Part shown: positions 19,565-29,770 of the stretch, one piece after another
How positions within the stretch are numbered: position 1 is the stretch's first letter
How the letters are laid out: every line of letters begins with the position of its first letter
From: Roseivirga pacifica
Lineage (GTDB): Bacteria > Bacteroidota > Bacteroidia > Cytophagales > Cyclobacteriaceae
DNA length: 64,000 bases
Assembly: GCF_900111145.1 (NCBI RefSeq)
Contig: NZ_FOIR01000002.1
Coordinates: 868,001-932,000, forward strand
Reading direction: 5' to 3'
Position numbers and translations under genes: made by a program
The notes under the pieces: generated by a model
Told to the model about the DNA's origin: nothing
The model's database searches: none
What the model saw: the letters and a program-made list of their open reading frames with translations, nothing else

Positions 19565-21997
19565 TTAACTATTGGCGATTCTCAAAACATCAGCAAAAAT
19601 ACCTGAAGCTGTAACCGCGGCTCCTGCCCCGGCTCCTTTCACCACCAAAGGCTGTTCATCGTAGCGTTCTGTGTAGAATAAAACAATATTGTCTTTGCCT
19701 TCCAAAAAGTAGAACGGATGACTCTTTTGTACCTTTTCTAAGCCTACTTTGGCCTCGCCATTTTTAAAACTCGCTACTACTCTCAGCTGCGCATCTTCCG
19801 CATTTGCATCAGCATAAAGTTGCTGGAAGTGCGCTTCATTCGCATCGAGTAAATCATAGAATTCGTCCAAATCCTTAGCCTTTTCACAAGCTTCTGGCAA
19901 AAACGAAACCTGGGCTATTTGATCCATTTCAAACTTTCTACCGCTTTCACGAATCAATATCAAAAGCTTTCTCATTACATCTTCACCAGAAAGGTCGAGA
20001 CGAGGATCGGGTTCCGTTAAACCTAGCGCTTTTGCATCCTTAACAATACTGCTAAATGGTTTTGTACCATCGTAATTATTGAAAAGGTAGTTTAATGTTC
20101 CACTCAAAACCGCCTGAATCGAGTTTACCTTGTCGCCCGATTTGAATAAGTCGTTCATGGTAGAAATAACAGGTAACCCAGCCGCCACATTGGTTTCGAA
20201 AAGGAATTGACTACCGTACTTTTTGGTTGCCCATTTAAGCGAAAGGTACTTTTCCATTTCGCGAGTGGCTGCAATTTTATTCGGTGTTACTACCGAAATA
20301 CTCGACTCTAAAAGCCCTTGATAAACAGCCGAAATACTCTTGGAAGCAGTAATATCTATGAATACCGAGTTGCGCAGGTTCAGCGCTTTCATCCGTTCAA
20401 TAAAACCATCGATATCGCAAGCATCGCCTGTCTTTAGTAACTCAGTCCACTTGGTTAAATCCATTCCTTGCTCTTCAAAATAGCATTGTTTGGAATTGGC
20501 AATTCCTACTACCTGAATATCAACCCTGAACTCTTTGGCCAACATGGCTTGCTGCTTACGCACTTGGCTCAAAAATGCTTTACCAACATTCCCTACTCCC
20601 ACTACAAACAAGTTGATCTTCTTCAACTCTGAAAGGAAGAAGCTCTCATGAAGTGTGTTCAACGCCTTTTTTAGGTGATTTTGGGCTATTACCACTGAGA
20701 TGTTTCGCTCCGATGAACCTTGCGCAATAGCCTTAATACTTACGCCATTGGTACCCAAAGTGCTAAACATTTTGCCAGAGATCCCTACATGATCGCGCAT
20801 GTTAGAACCAACCAAAGCCACAATACATAAGTCCGTTTCAATCTTCACAGGATCAATCTTGCGCAACATCACTTCAGTATGAAATTCTTCGTCAACTGCT
20901 TGCTGGGCTAATACCACATCTGCCTGAGAAATACCAACGCATATGGAGTGCTCGGATGAAGCCTGTGTGATAAGGATTACATTCACCTTAGCATCGCTAA
21001 GTGCTTTGAACAGACGAGCCGAAAAGTTAGGAATCCCCACCATGCTTGGCCCAGTTAAAGTAAGCAATGCCACATCCTTAATACTCGAAATTCCGCGAAT
21101 AATCGTCTGCCCATCTTGCCACTCCTTGGTCACATAAGTTTGTGGTCCCCCGGGGTCAAATGTATTTCGAATAGCGATAGGAATGTTTACGTCCAATGCC
21201 GGCTGAATGCTCGGTGGGTAAAGCACCTTCGCTCCAAAATGCGAAAGCTCCAGCGCCTCTTCGTAGCTCACATGCTCCAACAATTTTGCCTGACGCACCA
21301 ATCTTGGATCGGCTGTCATCAACCCATTAACATCTGTCCAAATTTCGAGCTCATCGGCCTTTAATAAGTTTGCAATAAGCGAAGCAGTATAATCGGAACC
21401 GCCACGACCAAGCGTAGCGGTTTCTTTATCTAAAGTGCTTGCAATAAAGCCAGGAAACAGATTTACCTGCTTTTTATTCTCTTTTAATGCCTCAAAGTTC
21501 TGGGTGGTTGGTTGCCATATCACATTGGCTCCTCCAAATTTTTTATCCGTAATAATGTATTCACGCGCATCGAAAAGTTGCACATCGAGCCCTTGTTTTT
21601 CCATGTAGGCATTCACCATATAGGATGAAAGTCTTTCACCTGAGCTAAGGATGTAATCTTTGGTTCTTTCAGTTAGCTCTTTTAGCAAAAAAACACCCTT
21701 GCAAACTTCCGTTAGTTGGGTAAAAATATGATCAATGAACTCATCGGTTGTGGAGCCCGTAAGCACCTCAAAAATCTCAAGGTGCTGGGTTTTCAGTTGT
21801 GCAATATCTTCTTCGTACGACTTATCGCGAATGGCAGCCTTTTGCGACAGGCTTACCAACTGATTGGTAACACCACCAACAGCCGACACCACCACGTAAA
21901 CCTGGCTGGTTTGCGCGGCCTTTTCCACAATAGACACGACTTGCTTAATGGCATCAGTACTTCCTACAGAAGTACCTCCAAACTTCATTACTTTCAT
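19565..21997 (-). CDS. thrA: bifunctional aspartate kinase / homoserine dehydrogenase
   Basis: Catalyses the first and third steps from aspartate to homoserine. The 810-residue protein has an aspartokinase domain (about residues 1-290) opening MKVMKFGGTSVGS and containing FIASTLDKETATLGRGGSDY. Two ACT domains follow (about 310-455). A homoserine dehydrogenase domain (about 460-810) has the NAD(P) loop VGVGNVGKAF and the motifs ITASKSIS, VVTPNKIAA and AALSGTLNY-like VLSGTLNYLF. ACT domains make allosteric inhibition by threonine likely. It starts 25 bp after ilvA, joining the thr genes to the ilv genes in one block. Confidence 0.97.
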   Translation of the reverse strand: MKVMKFGGTSVGSTDAIKQVVSIVEKAAQTSQVYVVVSAVGGVTNQLVSLSQKAAIRDKSYEEDIAQLKTQHLEIFEVLTGSTTDEFIDHIFTQLTEVCKGVFLLKELTERTKDYILSSGERLSSYMVNAYMEKQGLDVQLFDAREYIITDKKFGGANVIWQPTTQNFEALKENKKQVNLFPGFIASTLDKETATLGRGGSDYTASLIANLLKADELEIWTDVNGLMTADPRLVRQAKLLEHVSYEEALELSHFGAKVLYPPSIQPALDVNIPIAIRNTFDPGGPQTYVTKEWQDGQTIIRGISSIKDVALLTLTGPSMVGIPNFSARLFKALSDAKVNVILITQASSEHSICVGISQADVVLAQQAVDEEFHTEVMLRKIDPVKIETDLCIVALVGSNMRDHVGISGKMFSTLGTNGVSIKAIAQGSSERNISVVIAQNHLKKALNTLHESFFLSELKKINLFVVGVGNVGKAFLSQVRKQQAMLAKEFRVDIQVVGIANSKQCYFEEQGMDLTKWTELLKTGDACDIDGFIERMKALNLRNSVFIDITASKSISAVYQGLLESSISVVTPNKIAATREMEKYLSLKWATKKYGSQFLFETNVAAGLPVISTMNDLFKSGDKVNSIQAVLSGTLNYLFNNYDGTKPFSSIVKDAKALGLTEPDPRLDLSGEDVMRKLLILIRESGRKFEMDQIAQVSFLPEACEKAKDLDEFYDLLDANEAHFQQLYADANAEDAQLRVVASFKNGEAKVGLEKVQKSHPFYFLEGKDNIVLFYTERYDEQPLVVKGAGAGAAVTASGIFADVLRIANS

Positions 21998-22022
21998 TAC
22001 TAAAAACTTTAATTCTTACGGA

Positions 22023-23291
22023 TTAGATAATGTAGCTGAACAGATCGGGCATCTCATTCAGGTATTCCACATTGAATTTCTTCTCTTTCATTCGAGCCAT
22101 TAGCGGCTCAAAATCCTTTTTGCTTTGATGCTCAATACCAATCAAAGCAGGGCCCTTTTCACGGGCGTTCTTCTTGGTGTATTCAAAATGTACGATGTCA
22201 TCATTTGGACCAAGTACCTCTACCAAAAACTCTTTTAAGGCACCGGCACGCTGCGGAAAACGTACAATAAAATAGTGCTTTAGACCTTCGTAAAGCAAAG
22301 AACGCTCTCTGATTTCTTCGGTTCGGGAAATGTCGTTATTGCTACCTGAGAGCACACAAACTACATTTTTACCTTTAATTTCTTCTTTGTACTGCTTAAG
22401 TGCTGCTACGCTTAGCGCACCAGCTGGCTCGACAACAATGGCCTCTCTGTTGTAAAGATTGAGTATGGTTGAACAGATGAGCCCTTCTGGAACGGTGATT
22501 ACCTCATCGAGCAGGTTTTTGCAGATTTCGAGTGTTTTGTTGCCCACACTTTGCACAGCAGCACCATCTACAAATTTGTCGATATTCTTTAGGACTACCC
22601 TTTCATTTTTGGCGATGGACTCCTTCATGGCAGGTGCACCTTCCGGCTCCACACCAATAATTTTAGTGTTCGGACTCAATTGCTTGAAAACCGAAGCCAC
22701 ACCAGAAGCCAAGCCTCCCCCACCAATTGGCAAAAAGAGATAATCGGTTGGTGCTTTTGCATCTTCTAGTGTTTCCAAACCTACAGTTCCTTGGCCGTGC
22801 ATTACTAGCTCATCATCGAAAGGGTGAATGAATGCACTGCCTTCTTTGGTGCAGAACTCCATGGCCAAATGATAGGCATCATCAAACGTATCACCTAACA
22901 ACACAACGTCTACCCATTCTTTACCAAAAAAGCGTACTTGCTGCACCTTTTGTTTGGGCGTAGGTGCCGGCATAAATATGGTAGCTTTTACACCCAATTC
23001 ACGGCAAGAGTAAGCCACACCTTGGGCATGATTACCTGCGCTGGCGCAAACTACACCTTTAGATTTTTCAGTTTCGCTAAGGCTACTGATCTTATTATGA
23101 GCACCACGAATTTTGTATGAACGCACTACTTGTAAGTCTTCACGCTTAAAGTAGATGTCTGCATCATATTTTTCGGAAACAGTCAAACTCTTCATTAAAG
23201 GAGTATGATTTACCACGCCCTTAATTTGCTCTCTTGCCGCCTCTATAGCTGATAATGATATAATTGTCTGCTGTTCTACTGCCATACTCAA
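22023..23291 (-). CDS. ilvA: threonine ammonia-lyase (threonine dehydratase), biosynthetic
   Basis: Converts threonine to 2-oxobutanoate, the entry to isoleucine synthesis. The 422-residue protein has the PLP-lysine motif SYKIRGAHNKI, the glycine-rich loop PIGGGGLASGV, and CASAGNHAQGVAYSC. The C-terminal region (about residues 335-422) is a single ACT-like Thr_dehydrat_C domain. The E. coli enzyme has two, so this one is of the shorter allosteric type. It lies between ilvC and thrA. A strong hairpin separates it from ilvC. The enamine product is a substrate of RidA, encoded separately at 38584-38958. Confidence 0.95.
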   Translation of the reverse strand: MSMAVEQQTIISLSAIEAAREQIKGVVNHTPLMKSLTVSEKYDADIYFKREDLQVVRSYKIRGAHNKISSLSETEKSKGVVCASAGNHAQGVAYSCRELGVKATIFMPAPTPKQKVQQVRFFGKEWVDVVLLGDTFDDAYHLAMEFCTKEGSAFIHPFDDELVMHGQGTVGLETLEDAKAPTDYLFLPIGGGGLASGVASVFKQLSPNTKIIGVEPEGAPAMKESIAKNERVVLKNIDKFVDGAAVQSVGNKTLEICKNLLDEVITVPEGLICSTILNLYNREAIVVEPAGALSVAALKQYKEEIKGKNVVCVLSGSNNDISRTEEIRERSLLYEGLKHYFIVRFPQRAGALKEFLVEVLGPNDDIVHFEYTKKNAREKGPALIGIEHQSKKDFEPLMARMKEKKFNVEYLNEMPDLFSYII

Positions 23292-23310
23292 AATATTTAG
23301 TCCTTAGCAA

Positions 23311-23343
23311 AATGGCGGCCTTTCTTATCGATTGGCCGCCATT
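23311..23343 (-). terminator. GC-rich hairpin between ilvC and ilvA, possible partial terminator
   Basis: Perfect 10-bp inverted repeat AATGGCGGCC/GGCCGCCATT with a 13-nt loop in the 73-bp gap between ilvC and ilvA. On the minus strand the stem runs into only four T, so termination would be incomplete. It could reduce ilvA-thrABC expression relative to ilvEDBNC or stabilise a processed 3' end. Confidence 0.5.
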
Positions 23344-23364
23344 GTATGCTTACTCTTTTTACAT

Positions 23365-24438
23365 TTATGCGAGTTCTTCTTGCTTGACAGCCGGTGCGTT
23401 TTCAGGTCTTAAAGACCTAACTGCTTTACCTGCACGCCACATTTCAGAATTATGCAATTCGTCCAATTCTTCCTGAAGCTTCTCTCTATAATCCGCTTGT
23501 GAGTTAGAATCGATAGATTTTTGTGCTTCAACACCTGCTTTTACTGAAGCATAAAGTTTTTCAAAAACCGGCTTAGTTGCTTCGTAGAAAGGATCTTTCC
23601 AATCCAATGCACCACGCTGCGCAGTAGTAGAACAGTTGGCGTACATCCAGTCCATACCGTTTTCTGCAATTAGCGGGTAAAGCGACTGCGTAGCCTCTTC
23701 TACTGTTTCGTTAAAGGCCTCTGATGGCGAGTGACCATTGGCTCTCAATACCTCGTACTGCGCCTGGAACAAGCCTTGGATGGCTCCCATAAGCGTACCT
23801 CTTTCGCCCGTAAGGTCAGAAGTAACCTCTTTAATAAAGGTGGTTTCGAACAGGTAACCAGAACCTACTGCGATGCCCAAAGCAAGAATTCTATCTCTGG
23901 CTTTTCCGGTAGCATCTTGGTGAATGGCAAAAGAAGAGTTCAAGCCTTTTCCTTCTACAAATAGCCTTCTCAAGCTGGTTCCAGAACCTTTTGGTGCCAC
24001 AAGCGCAACGTCAACTCCAGCCGGAGGAACAATGCCTGTTTTGTCTGAATAAGCCACACCAAAACCGTGTGAGAAGTAAAGCATTTTACCTTCGGTAAGG
24101 TGCTTTTCAACTGTTGGCCAAAGTTGAATTTGGGCGGCATCGGAAAGCAAATAGCAAATAATGGTTGCTCTTTCTAAAGCCTCCTCGATTGGAAATAAGC
24201 TCACGCCTGGCTCCCAACCATCGTTTACGGCTTTGTCCCAAGTTTTAGACTCCTGTCTTTGCCCCACAATTACATTAATGCCATTGTCTTTCAAGTTTAA
24301 AGATTGGCCTGGGCCTTGCACCCCATAACCTATAATTGCTACGGTTTCGCCACCAAGAACTTCTTGAGCTTTTGACAAAGGAAACTCATCGCGAGTAACT
24401 ACATTTTCTTCTACGCCACCAAAATTGATAAGTGCCAT
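23365..24438 (-). CDS. ilvC: ketol-acid reductoisomerase
   Basis: Converts acetolactate and acetohydroxybutyrate to the dihydroxy acids using NADPH and Mg2+. The 357-residue protein is a class I enzyme with a short N-terminal extension and a C-terminal tail. Visible motifs are IIGYGVQGPGQSLNLKDNG (Rossmann loop), APKGSGTSLR, the Mg-binding stretch EVTSDLTGERGTLMGA, and NCSTTAQRGAL near the end. The Rossmann motif GYGVQGPGQ differs from the usual GYGSQGxA but looks functional. It follows ilvN by 29 bp. Confidence 0.95.
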   Translation of the reverse strand: MALINFGGVEENVVTRDEFPLSKAQEVLGGETVAIIGYGVQGPGQSLNLKDNGINVIVGQRQESKTWDKAVNDGWEPGVSLFPIEEALERATIICYLLSDAAQIQLWPTVEKHLTEGKMLYFSHGFGVAYSDKTGIVPPAGVDVALVAPKGSGTSLRRLFVEGKGLNSSFAIHQDATGKARDRILALGIAVGSGYLFETTFIKEVTSDLTGERGTLMGAIQGLFQAQYEVLRANGHSPSEAFNETVEEATQSLYPLIAENGMDWMYANCSTTAQRGALDWKDPFYEATKPVFEKLYASVKAGVEAQKSIDSNSQADYREKLQEELDELHNSEMWRAGKAVRSLRPENAPAVKQEELA

Positions 24439-24467
24439 GATATTCGTTTTTAAAGTTTAATTTCTGT

Positions 24468-25016
24468 TTAGTTTGATGTATTCGTTGGCTGCTCACCTTC
24501 GGCCAACAGCTTTTGTAAATCCTTTAATTCTTCATCGAGTTTAATGAGCGAAACCCGGCCAGACTTCACATAGTCAATCAGCCCGAATGGTTTCAAAAAC
24601 TCTAACAACTCGTCATTCTCTACCTTATGACCTGTTTTCTCAATGATCATAAAGTCTTGTTCTACCGAAAGAATTCTGGCGTTTTTATCGCGAATTAATC
24701 GCTCTACCAGATTGTGTTCTGCAGCCTTTTCTACAGAAACCTTGAAAAGCACGATCTCTTGAAATACAGTTTCATCATCGAGGTGATAAACCGCCTTCAC
24801 TATCTCTACTTGCTTCTCTAGCTGAAGCACCACCTTTTTCACAGTGTCTTCGGTAGTGTTTGTTACAATGGTGAACCTGTGGATACCCCGAATCTGTGAT
24901 TCGGAGGTATTCAGGCTCTCTATATTTAGGTGCCTTCTAGTGAAAATTGAGGTAATGCGGTTAAGCAATCCTATATGATTTTCGGTAAAGGCGGTTATGG
25001 TAAAATCCTGTGTCAT
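24468..25016 (-). CDS. ilvN: acetolactate synthase, small (regulatory) subunit
   Basis: Regulatory partner of IlvB. The 182-residue protein has an N-terminal ACT domain (FTENHIGLLNRITSIFTRRHLNIESL) and a C-terminal ALS_ss_C domain. It probably confers feedback control by valine or related amino acids. It begins 3 bp after the ilvB stop, so the subunits are made together. Confidence 0.95.
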   Translation of the reverse strand: MTQDFTITAFTENHIGLLNRITSIFTRRHLNIESLNTSESQIRGIHRFTIVTNTTEDTVKKVVLQLEKQVEIVKAVYHLDDETVFQEIVLFKVSVEKAAEHNLVERLIRDKNARILSVEQDFMIIEKTGHKVENDELLEFLKPFGLIDYVKSGRVSLIKLDEELKDLQKLLAEGEQPTNTSN

Positions 25017-25019
25017 TTG

Positions 25020-26741
25020 TTATGAAAGTCTTACATCTGAAACTGATGCGCCCGTTGGCACCATTGGAAAAACATTGTCTTCCTTCCCTACATGAACTTC
25101 TAATAAATAGCTTCCTTCATGCGCAATCATTTCTTTGATCGCGCCATCTAAATCATCTCTACTGTCAATTGATTTTCCTTTTATTCCGTAGCCTTCGGCA
25201 ATGCGTACAAAGTCTGGGTTAACCAGTTCAGTACTGCTATATCTCTTGTCGAAAAACAACTGCTGCCATTGGCGTACCATACCCAAAAAGCTATTGTTCA
25301 GCACTACAATTTTTACAGCAGCTTCAGTCTGAAAAATGGTACCCAATTCCTGAATTGTCATTTGGAAACCACCATCGCCAATTACTGCAATCACCTCTCT
25401 ATTCGGTACACCTAGTTTAGCGCCTATGGCAGCCGGAAGGCAAAAGCCCATGGTGCCCAAACCGCCAGAAGTAATGTTGCTTTTTGTTTGTTTGAACTGC
25501 GTATAGCGGCACGCCACCATTTGGTGCTGACCAACATCTGTTACTAAAACAGCATCACCATCAGTTTCTTTATTTATGCGGTTGATTACCTCCCCCATGG
25601 TCAGTGCCTCAGAGTTAGGGTTCAACTCTTCATTAATCACCTGATTCTGCTCTATCAAGTCAAGCTCTCTAAAACGCTCCAACCATTCCAAATGGCTGTT
25701 GCGATTTATCAAAGCAGTTAGCTGAGTCAAACTCTCTTTGCAATTGCCCAACACAGGGGCATCAACCTTTACGTTTTTGCTGATTTCGGCCGGATCGATA
25801 TCCAAGTGAACCACCTTAGCTTGTTTGGCATATTCAGAAAGTTTTCCTGTAACGCGGTCGTCAAAACGCATACCCACAGCAATCAGCACATCACATTCAT
25901 TAGTCAACTTATTCGGACCGTAATTTCCGTGCATGCCCAGCATACCTACATTCAGTGGATGTTCTGTTGGTAAAGCCGAAAGCCCCAATAGTGTCCAAGC
26001 AGAAGGCAGGCCTGCCTTTTCAATAAAAGCTTTGAACTCAGCTTCCGCTTCGCCCAAAATCACCCCTTGCCCAAACAGCACAAATGGCTTTTTGGCCTGA
26101 TTGATCAATTCCGCAGCTTTCGCCACTTGACTAGAGTCGACTTCGGGAACAGGACGATAGCTTCTTATTGCTTCGCACTTTTCGTATTCGAACTCCAACT
26201 CGTTGAACTGTGCATCTTTGGTTATATCGATCAAAACTGGCCCCGGACGACCACTCTTTGCGATATAGAATGCCTTTGCGATAGCTCCTGGTATGTCTTC
26301 TGCCTTTGTTACCTGAATATTCCACTTGGTAACAGGCATAGAAATACTGATGATGTCTGTTTCCTGAAACGCATCGGTACCCAATAGCGGAGAAGCCACC
26401 TGCCCTGTAATGCACACCAAAGGTGTAGAATCGATCATGGCATCGGCAATTCCGGTAATCAGGTTGGTCGCCCCTGGGCCTGAAGTGGCCATTACAACCC
26501 CAACTTCACCCGTTGCTCGGGCATAACCTTGCGCAGCATGAATAGCCCCTTGTTCGTGGCGCGTAAGTACATGCTTAATTTGTTCCTGATAATGATACAG
26601 CGCATCGTAAACCGGCATAATTGCTCCACCAGGGTAACCAAAGACCAGGCTTGCCTCTTCTGCGACCAGCGACTGAAGCACGGCATCAGCCCCTGAGGTT
26701 TTCACTTTTTGAGCAGTCGGTTTTGTTAATACAGCTTCCAT
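25020..26741 (-). CDS. ilvB: acetolactate synthase, large (catalytic) subunit
   Basis: TPP-, FAD- and Mg-dependent synthesis of acetolactate and acetohydroxybutyrate. The 573-residue protein shows the expected three domains: an N-terminal Pyr domain with FGYPGGAIMPVYDAL and the catalytic Glu in TRHEQGAIHAAQGYARAT, a central FAD domain, and a C-terminal TPP domain with GDGGFQMTIQEL and NNSFLGMVRQWQ. It lies between ilvD (6 bp upstream) and ilvN. Confidence 0.96.
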   Translation of the reverse strand: MEAVLTKPTAQKVKTSGADAVLQSLVAEEASLVFGYPGGAIMPVYDALYHYQEQIKHVLTRHEQGAIHAAQGYARATGEVGVVMATSGPGATNLITGIADAMIDSTPLVCITGQVASPLLGTDAFQETDIISISMPVTKWNIQVTKAEDIPGAIAKAFYIAKSGRPGPVLIDITKDAQFNELEFEYEKCEAIRSYRPVPEVDSSQVAKAAELINQAKKPFVLFGQGVILGEAEAEFKAFIEKAGLPSAWTLLGLSALPTEHPLNVGMLGMHGNYGPNKLTNECDVLIAVGMRFDDRVTGKLSEYAKQAKVVHLDIDPAEISKNVKVDAPVLGNCKESLTQLTALINRNSHLEWLERFRELDLIEQNQVINEELNPNSEALTMGEVINRINKETDGDAVLVTDVGQHQMVACRYTQFKQTKSNITSGGLGTMGFCLPAAIGAKLGVPNREVIAVIGDGGFQMTIQELGTIFQTEAAVKIVVLNNSFLGMVRQWQQLFFDKRYSSTELVNPDFVRIAEGYGIKGKSIDSRDDLDGAIKEMIAHEGSYLLEVHVGKEDNVFPMVPTGASVSDVRLS

Positions 26742-26747
26742 TGAATT

Positions 26748-28421
26748 TTATTTATCAGTTACACATCCTTCCGAAGCAGAGCTTACGGTTTTGGCATATT
26801 TATATAGTGCTCCGCGACTGGCTTTCAGCGCTGGAGCTTTCCAAGCGGCTCTTCTTTGAGCCAGCTCTTCATCAGATACTTTTAGTGTGATGGAGTTTTC
26901 TACGGCATCGATCACAATTACATCGTCATTTTCAACCAAAGCGATATTACCGCCTTCTTGCGCTTCAGGCGTCACATGGCCTACAACAAAGCCATGGCTT
27001 CCGCCAGAAAAACGACCATCGGTAATCATGGCTACCGTTTTACCCAAACCTGCGCCCATTATGGCTGATGTAGGTTTTAGCATTTCCGGCATTCCTGGGC
27101 CACCTTTAGGGCCTTCATAGCGGATAACCACCACGTGGCCATCTTTTACTTCTTTATTGCGAATACCATCGATAACGGCATACTCATCATCAAACACAAT
27201 GGCTTTACCCTCAAATCGCTCGCCTTCTTTTCCCGTAATTTTCGCTACAGCACCATGCGTTGCTAGGTTGCCAAAAAGCATTTGCAAATGCCCCGTTTTC
27301 TTAATTGGTGCATCAACAGGTTTTAGAATTGCCCCACTGTTGTCGAGGTCAGGCACCTCTGCTAAATTCTCAGCAACCGTTTTTCCGGTTACCGTCATGC
27401 AATCGCCATGCAGCCAGCCCTGCGCTAGCATAAACTTCATTACTGCAGGAACACCGCCCGCCTCATGCAAATCTTCCATCATATACTTTCCACTAGGCTT
27501 TAAGTCCGCCAAAAGTGGAGTACAGTCAGTCAATCGCTGAAAATCATGCAAAGTCAAGTCAATGTCCATTGCCCTGGCAATGGCAATAAGGTGCATTACT
27601 GCATTGGTAGAACCACCCAACACCGTAACCAATCGGATTGCATTTTCGAACGACTTTTTGCTTAGGATATCGCTAGGTTTCAAATCCAGTTCTAGGGCAT
27701 TTCGAATGGCCTTGCCAATCTTCTCGCACTCCACTGTTTTGTCTTTGCTAATCGCAGGGTTTGAAGAACTGTAAGGTAGCGCCATACCCAAAGCCTCAAT
27801 GGCAGAAGACATAGTATTTGCCGTATACATACCACCACATGCGCCAGCTCCCGGGCACGAATTCTTGATGATCCCTTTGTAGTCTTCGTCTGAGATATTG
27901 CCAGCGAATTTTTCGCCCAAAGCCTCAAATGAAGAAACGATATTTAGCTTTTTGTTTTTGAAACAGCCCGAGGCAATTGTGCCACCATAGAGCATAATAG
28001 AGGGTCTGTTCAACCTTGCCATGGCAATTAGTGCACCCGGCATGTTTTTGTCGCAACCCACCACGGTGATCAAACCATCGTAGTAGTGTGCACCAGCCAC
28101 AGTTTCAATAGAGTCAGCAATTATCTCCCTGGAAACCAAGGAATAACGCATACCTTCAGTGCCGTTGGCAATACCATCGCTTACACCAATTGTGTGGTAC
28201 ATAAGGCCTACTAAATCTTCTTTCCAAACACTCTCCTTAACCTGCTTTGCTAGGTCATTCAAGTGCATATTACAGGTGTTACCATCGTAACCTGTGCTTA
28301 CTATTCCTACTTGTGCCTTGGCCATGTCTTCCTCAGTTAAACCAATGCCGTAAAGCATGGCCTGAGAGGCAGGTTGAGTAGGGTCTTGTGTTAATCTTTT
28401 GCTATACTTATTTAATTCCAT
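26748..28421 (-). CDS. ilvD: dihydroxy-acid dehydratase
   Basis: Fe-S dehydratase making the 2-oxo acids of isoleucine and valine. The 557-residue protein has the expected cysteines in [23 protein letters not shown] and [18 protein letters not shown], plus [21 protein letters not shown] near the C-terminus. It starts 1 bp after the ilvE stop. Confidence 0.96.
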   Translation of the reverse strand: MELNKYSKRLTQDPTQPASQAMLYGIGLTEEDMAKAQVGIVSTGYDGNTCNMHLNDLAKQVKESVWKEDLVGLMYHTIGVSDGIANGTEGMRYSLVSREIIADSIETVAGAHYYDGLITVVGCDKNMPGALIAMARLNRPSIMLYGGTIASGCFKNKKLNIVSSFEALGEKFAGNISDEDYKGIIKNSCPGAGACGGMYTANTMSSAIEALGMALPYSSSNPAISKDKTVECEKIGKAIRNALELDLKPSDILSKKSFENAIRLVTVLGGSTNAVMHLIAIARAMDIDLTLHDFQRLTDCTPLLADLKPSGKYMMEDLHEAGGVPAVMKFMLAQGWLHGDCMTVTGKTVAENLAEVPDLDNSGAILKPVDAPIKKTGHLQMLFGNLATHGAVAKITGKEGERFEGKAIVFDDEYAVIDGIRNKEVKDGHVVVIRYEGPKGGPGMPEMLKPTSAIMGAGLGKTVAMITDGRFSGGSHGFVVGHVTPEAQEGGNIALVENDDVIVIDAVENSITLKVSDEELAQRRAAWKAPALKASRGALYKYAKTVSSASEGCVTDK

Positions 28422-28422
28422 T

Positions 28423-29313
28423 TCAAGCTTTTATCAGGGTTTTGCCTGAAGATTGTCTTACTAGTTTCTGATATTTTTCTGCGATTTGATATCCGATTGT
28501 GTCTTCCCATTTGAGCCTAAAAGGACTGCCGTCCAACAAGCCAACACCGGCAATTTCGGCCGCTGTGCCACACATAAACGCACCATCGGTTCCCTTTACC
28601 TTTTGTGGTGGAAAGTAGGCCTCTCGCACCTCCACTCCCATTTCGGCAGCAATTTCCATTACAGTAGCGCGGGTAATACCTGGTAAAATATTTCCTAATG
28701 GAGGGGTATATAGCACGCCATTATCTTCATAAAAGAAATTGGCGCCACTGGCTTCGGCCACACTTCCGTTCTCATCGAGTAGAAGTGCTTCGTCAAAGCC
28801 TTTGACTTTGGCCTCTGTGGTGGCTAGAATAGAGTTTGTGTAATGGCCAGTAACTTTGGCTTCTACCGGAACAGCTCGTGGGCTTGGTCTTTCGTACGAA
28901 GAAACCATTACGTTGAGTAGCTGGCTTCCTAAGTATTTGCCCCATTCCCAAGCACACATGAAAAGATGCGAATCGTCCATCTTTTGCAGTACCATGTTTT
29001 CCCCCATAAACAGCAACGGACGGATGTAAGCATCTTTTAGTCCATTTTTCTCGAGCAACTCGTAGGTTAAAGCGGTAAGTTCTTCGACAGTATAATCGCA
29101 CTGCATGTGCATTTTTTCTGCTGAATCGAGTAAGCGTTGGTAATGCTCTTCAGCCTTAAAGACCAAGGTTTCACCCTCATTCTCATATGCTCGAATGCCT
29201 TCAAACACACCACTGCCATAGTGCATGGTTTGGCTGTAAAGGCTCACCTGAGCACCTGATGCTTTACACCACTTTTTGTTTAGAAATACTGTTGTCTGAT
29301 CTGAATAATACAT
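28423..29313 (-). CDS. ilvE: branched-chain amino acid aminotransferase
   Basis: Transfers the amino group from glutamate to the three branched-chain 2-oxo acids using PLP. The 296-residue class IV aminotransferase begins with [15 protein letters not shown] near residue 30. It has the PLP-lysine region [38 protein letters not shown] and GTAAEIAGV. It is the first structural gene of the nine-gene ilv-thr block, 170 nt downstream of the second attenuator terminator. Confidence 0.95.
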   Translation of the reverse strand: MYYSDQTTVFLNKKWCKASGAQVSLYSQTMHYGSGVFEGIRAYENEGETLVFKAEEHYQRLLDSAEKMHMQCDYTVEELTALTYELLEKNGLKDAYIRPLLFMGENMVLQKMDDSHLFMCAWEWGKYLGSQLLNVMVSSYERPSPRAVPVEAKVTGHYTNSILATTEAKVKGFDEALLLDENGSVAEASGANFFYEDNGVLYTPPLGNILPGITRATVMEIAAEMGVEVREAYFPPQKVKGTDGAFMCGTAAEIAGVGLLDGSPFRLKWEDTIGYQIAEKYQKLVRQSSGKTLIKA

Positions 29314-29482
29314 GTTACTACATTTTGAAATTATGCTTTTGCCAAGGGTTGCTCATTGAAGTTTTACAGTACGCTACTTTTTCAATCTTCACCCTTTCTT
29401 ATTTATCTATTTGGTTATCAACTATTTAAATAGTTTCACTTTACAATTTTTATATGCTTCTCATTTTCTAAAAGCAATAAAA

Positions 29483-29513
29483 AAAGCCCTTCTCAAAAAG
29501 TGAGAAAGGCTTT
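29483..29513 (-). terminator. attenuator terminator 2 of the ilv-thr operon
   Basis: A 13-bp stem (AAAGCCTTTCTCA paired with TGAGAAGGGCTTT, one G-U) and a 5-nt loop, followed by a T7 run on the minus strand. It lies 28 nt after leader peptide 2 and 170 nt before ilvE. Its 5' arm (TTTCTCACT, complement of 29499-29507) can alternatively pair with GGTGAGGAA spanning the stop codon of leader 2 (29537-29545). Confidence 0.88.
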
Positions 29514-29540
29514 AGAATTCATTGAATACAGCAGCGTTCC

Positions 29541-29597
29541 TCACCCCGGTGGGCAGGTAATAATGACTACTGTAATAATGGTGTTGTATAGTTTCAT
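29541..29597 (-). CDS. leader peptide 2 of the ilv-thr operon (18 residues)
   Basis: Short ORF reading MKLYNTIITVVIITCPPG, then TGA. Half of its residues are Ile (4), Thr (3) or Val (2), which are the end products of the downstream genes. It is followed 28 nt later by a strong intrinsic terminator. This is the classical arrangement of translation-coupled attenuation. When ribosomes stall at Ile, Val or Thr codons, the stop-codon segment stays free to pair with the terminator 5' arm. When the ribosome reaches the stop codon it masks that segment and the terminator forms. The identification rests on composition, position and complementary pairing; expression is not shown. Confidence 0.82.
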   Translation of the reverse strand: MKLYNTIITVVIITCPPG

Positions 29598-29703
29598 TTT
29601 CTTTAATTCTTTGAACTACCTCAGTCATTCTAAGGGCTTCTTTAGAAAAACCTCATTGATCCTTTTTTGGAGATTCTTCGTTGCGCTATGAATAAGGTGA
29701 CTA

Positions 29704-29734
29704 AAACAAAAAAGCCTTCCGGTTAGGGAAGGCT
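29704..29734 (-). terminator. attenuator terminator 1 of the ilv-thr operon
   Basis: An 8-bp stem AGCCTTCC/GGAAGGCT with loop CTAACC, followed by TTTTTG and TTTT on the minus strand, 36 nt after leader peptide 1. The 5' arm with its next base (CCTTCCC, complement of 29726-29732) can alternatively pair with GGGAGGG at the end of leader 1 (29765-29771). Confidence 0.88.
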
Positions 29735-29770
29735 CTTTATCAATTTCTTATTTATCAATAACATCCCTCC

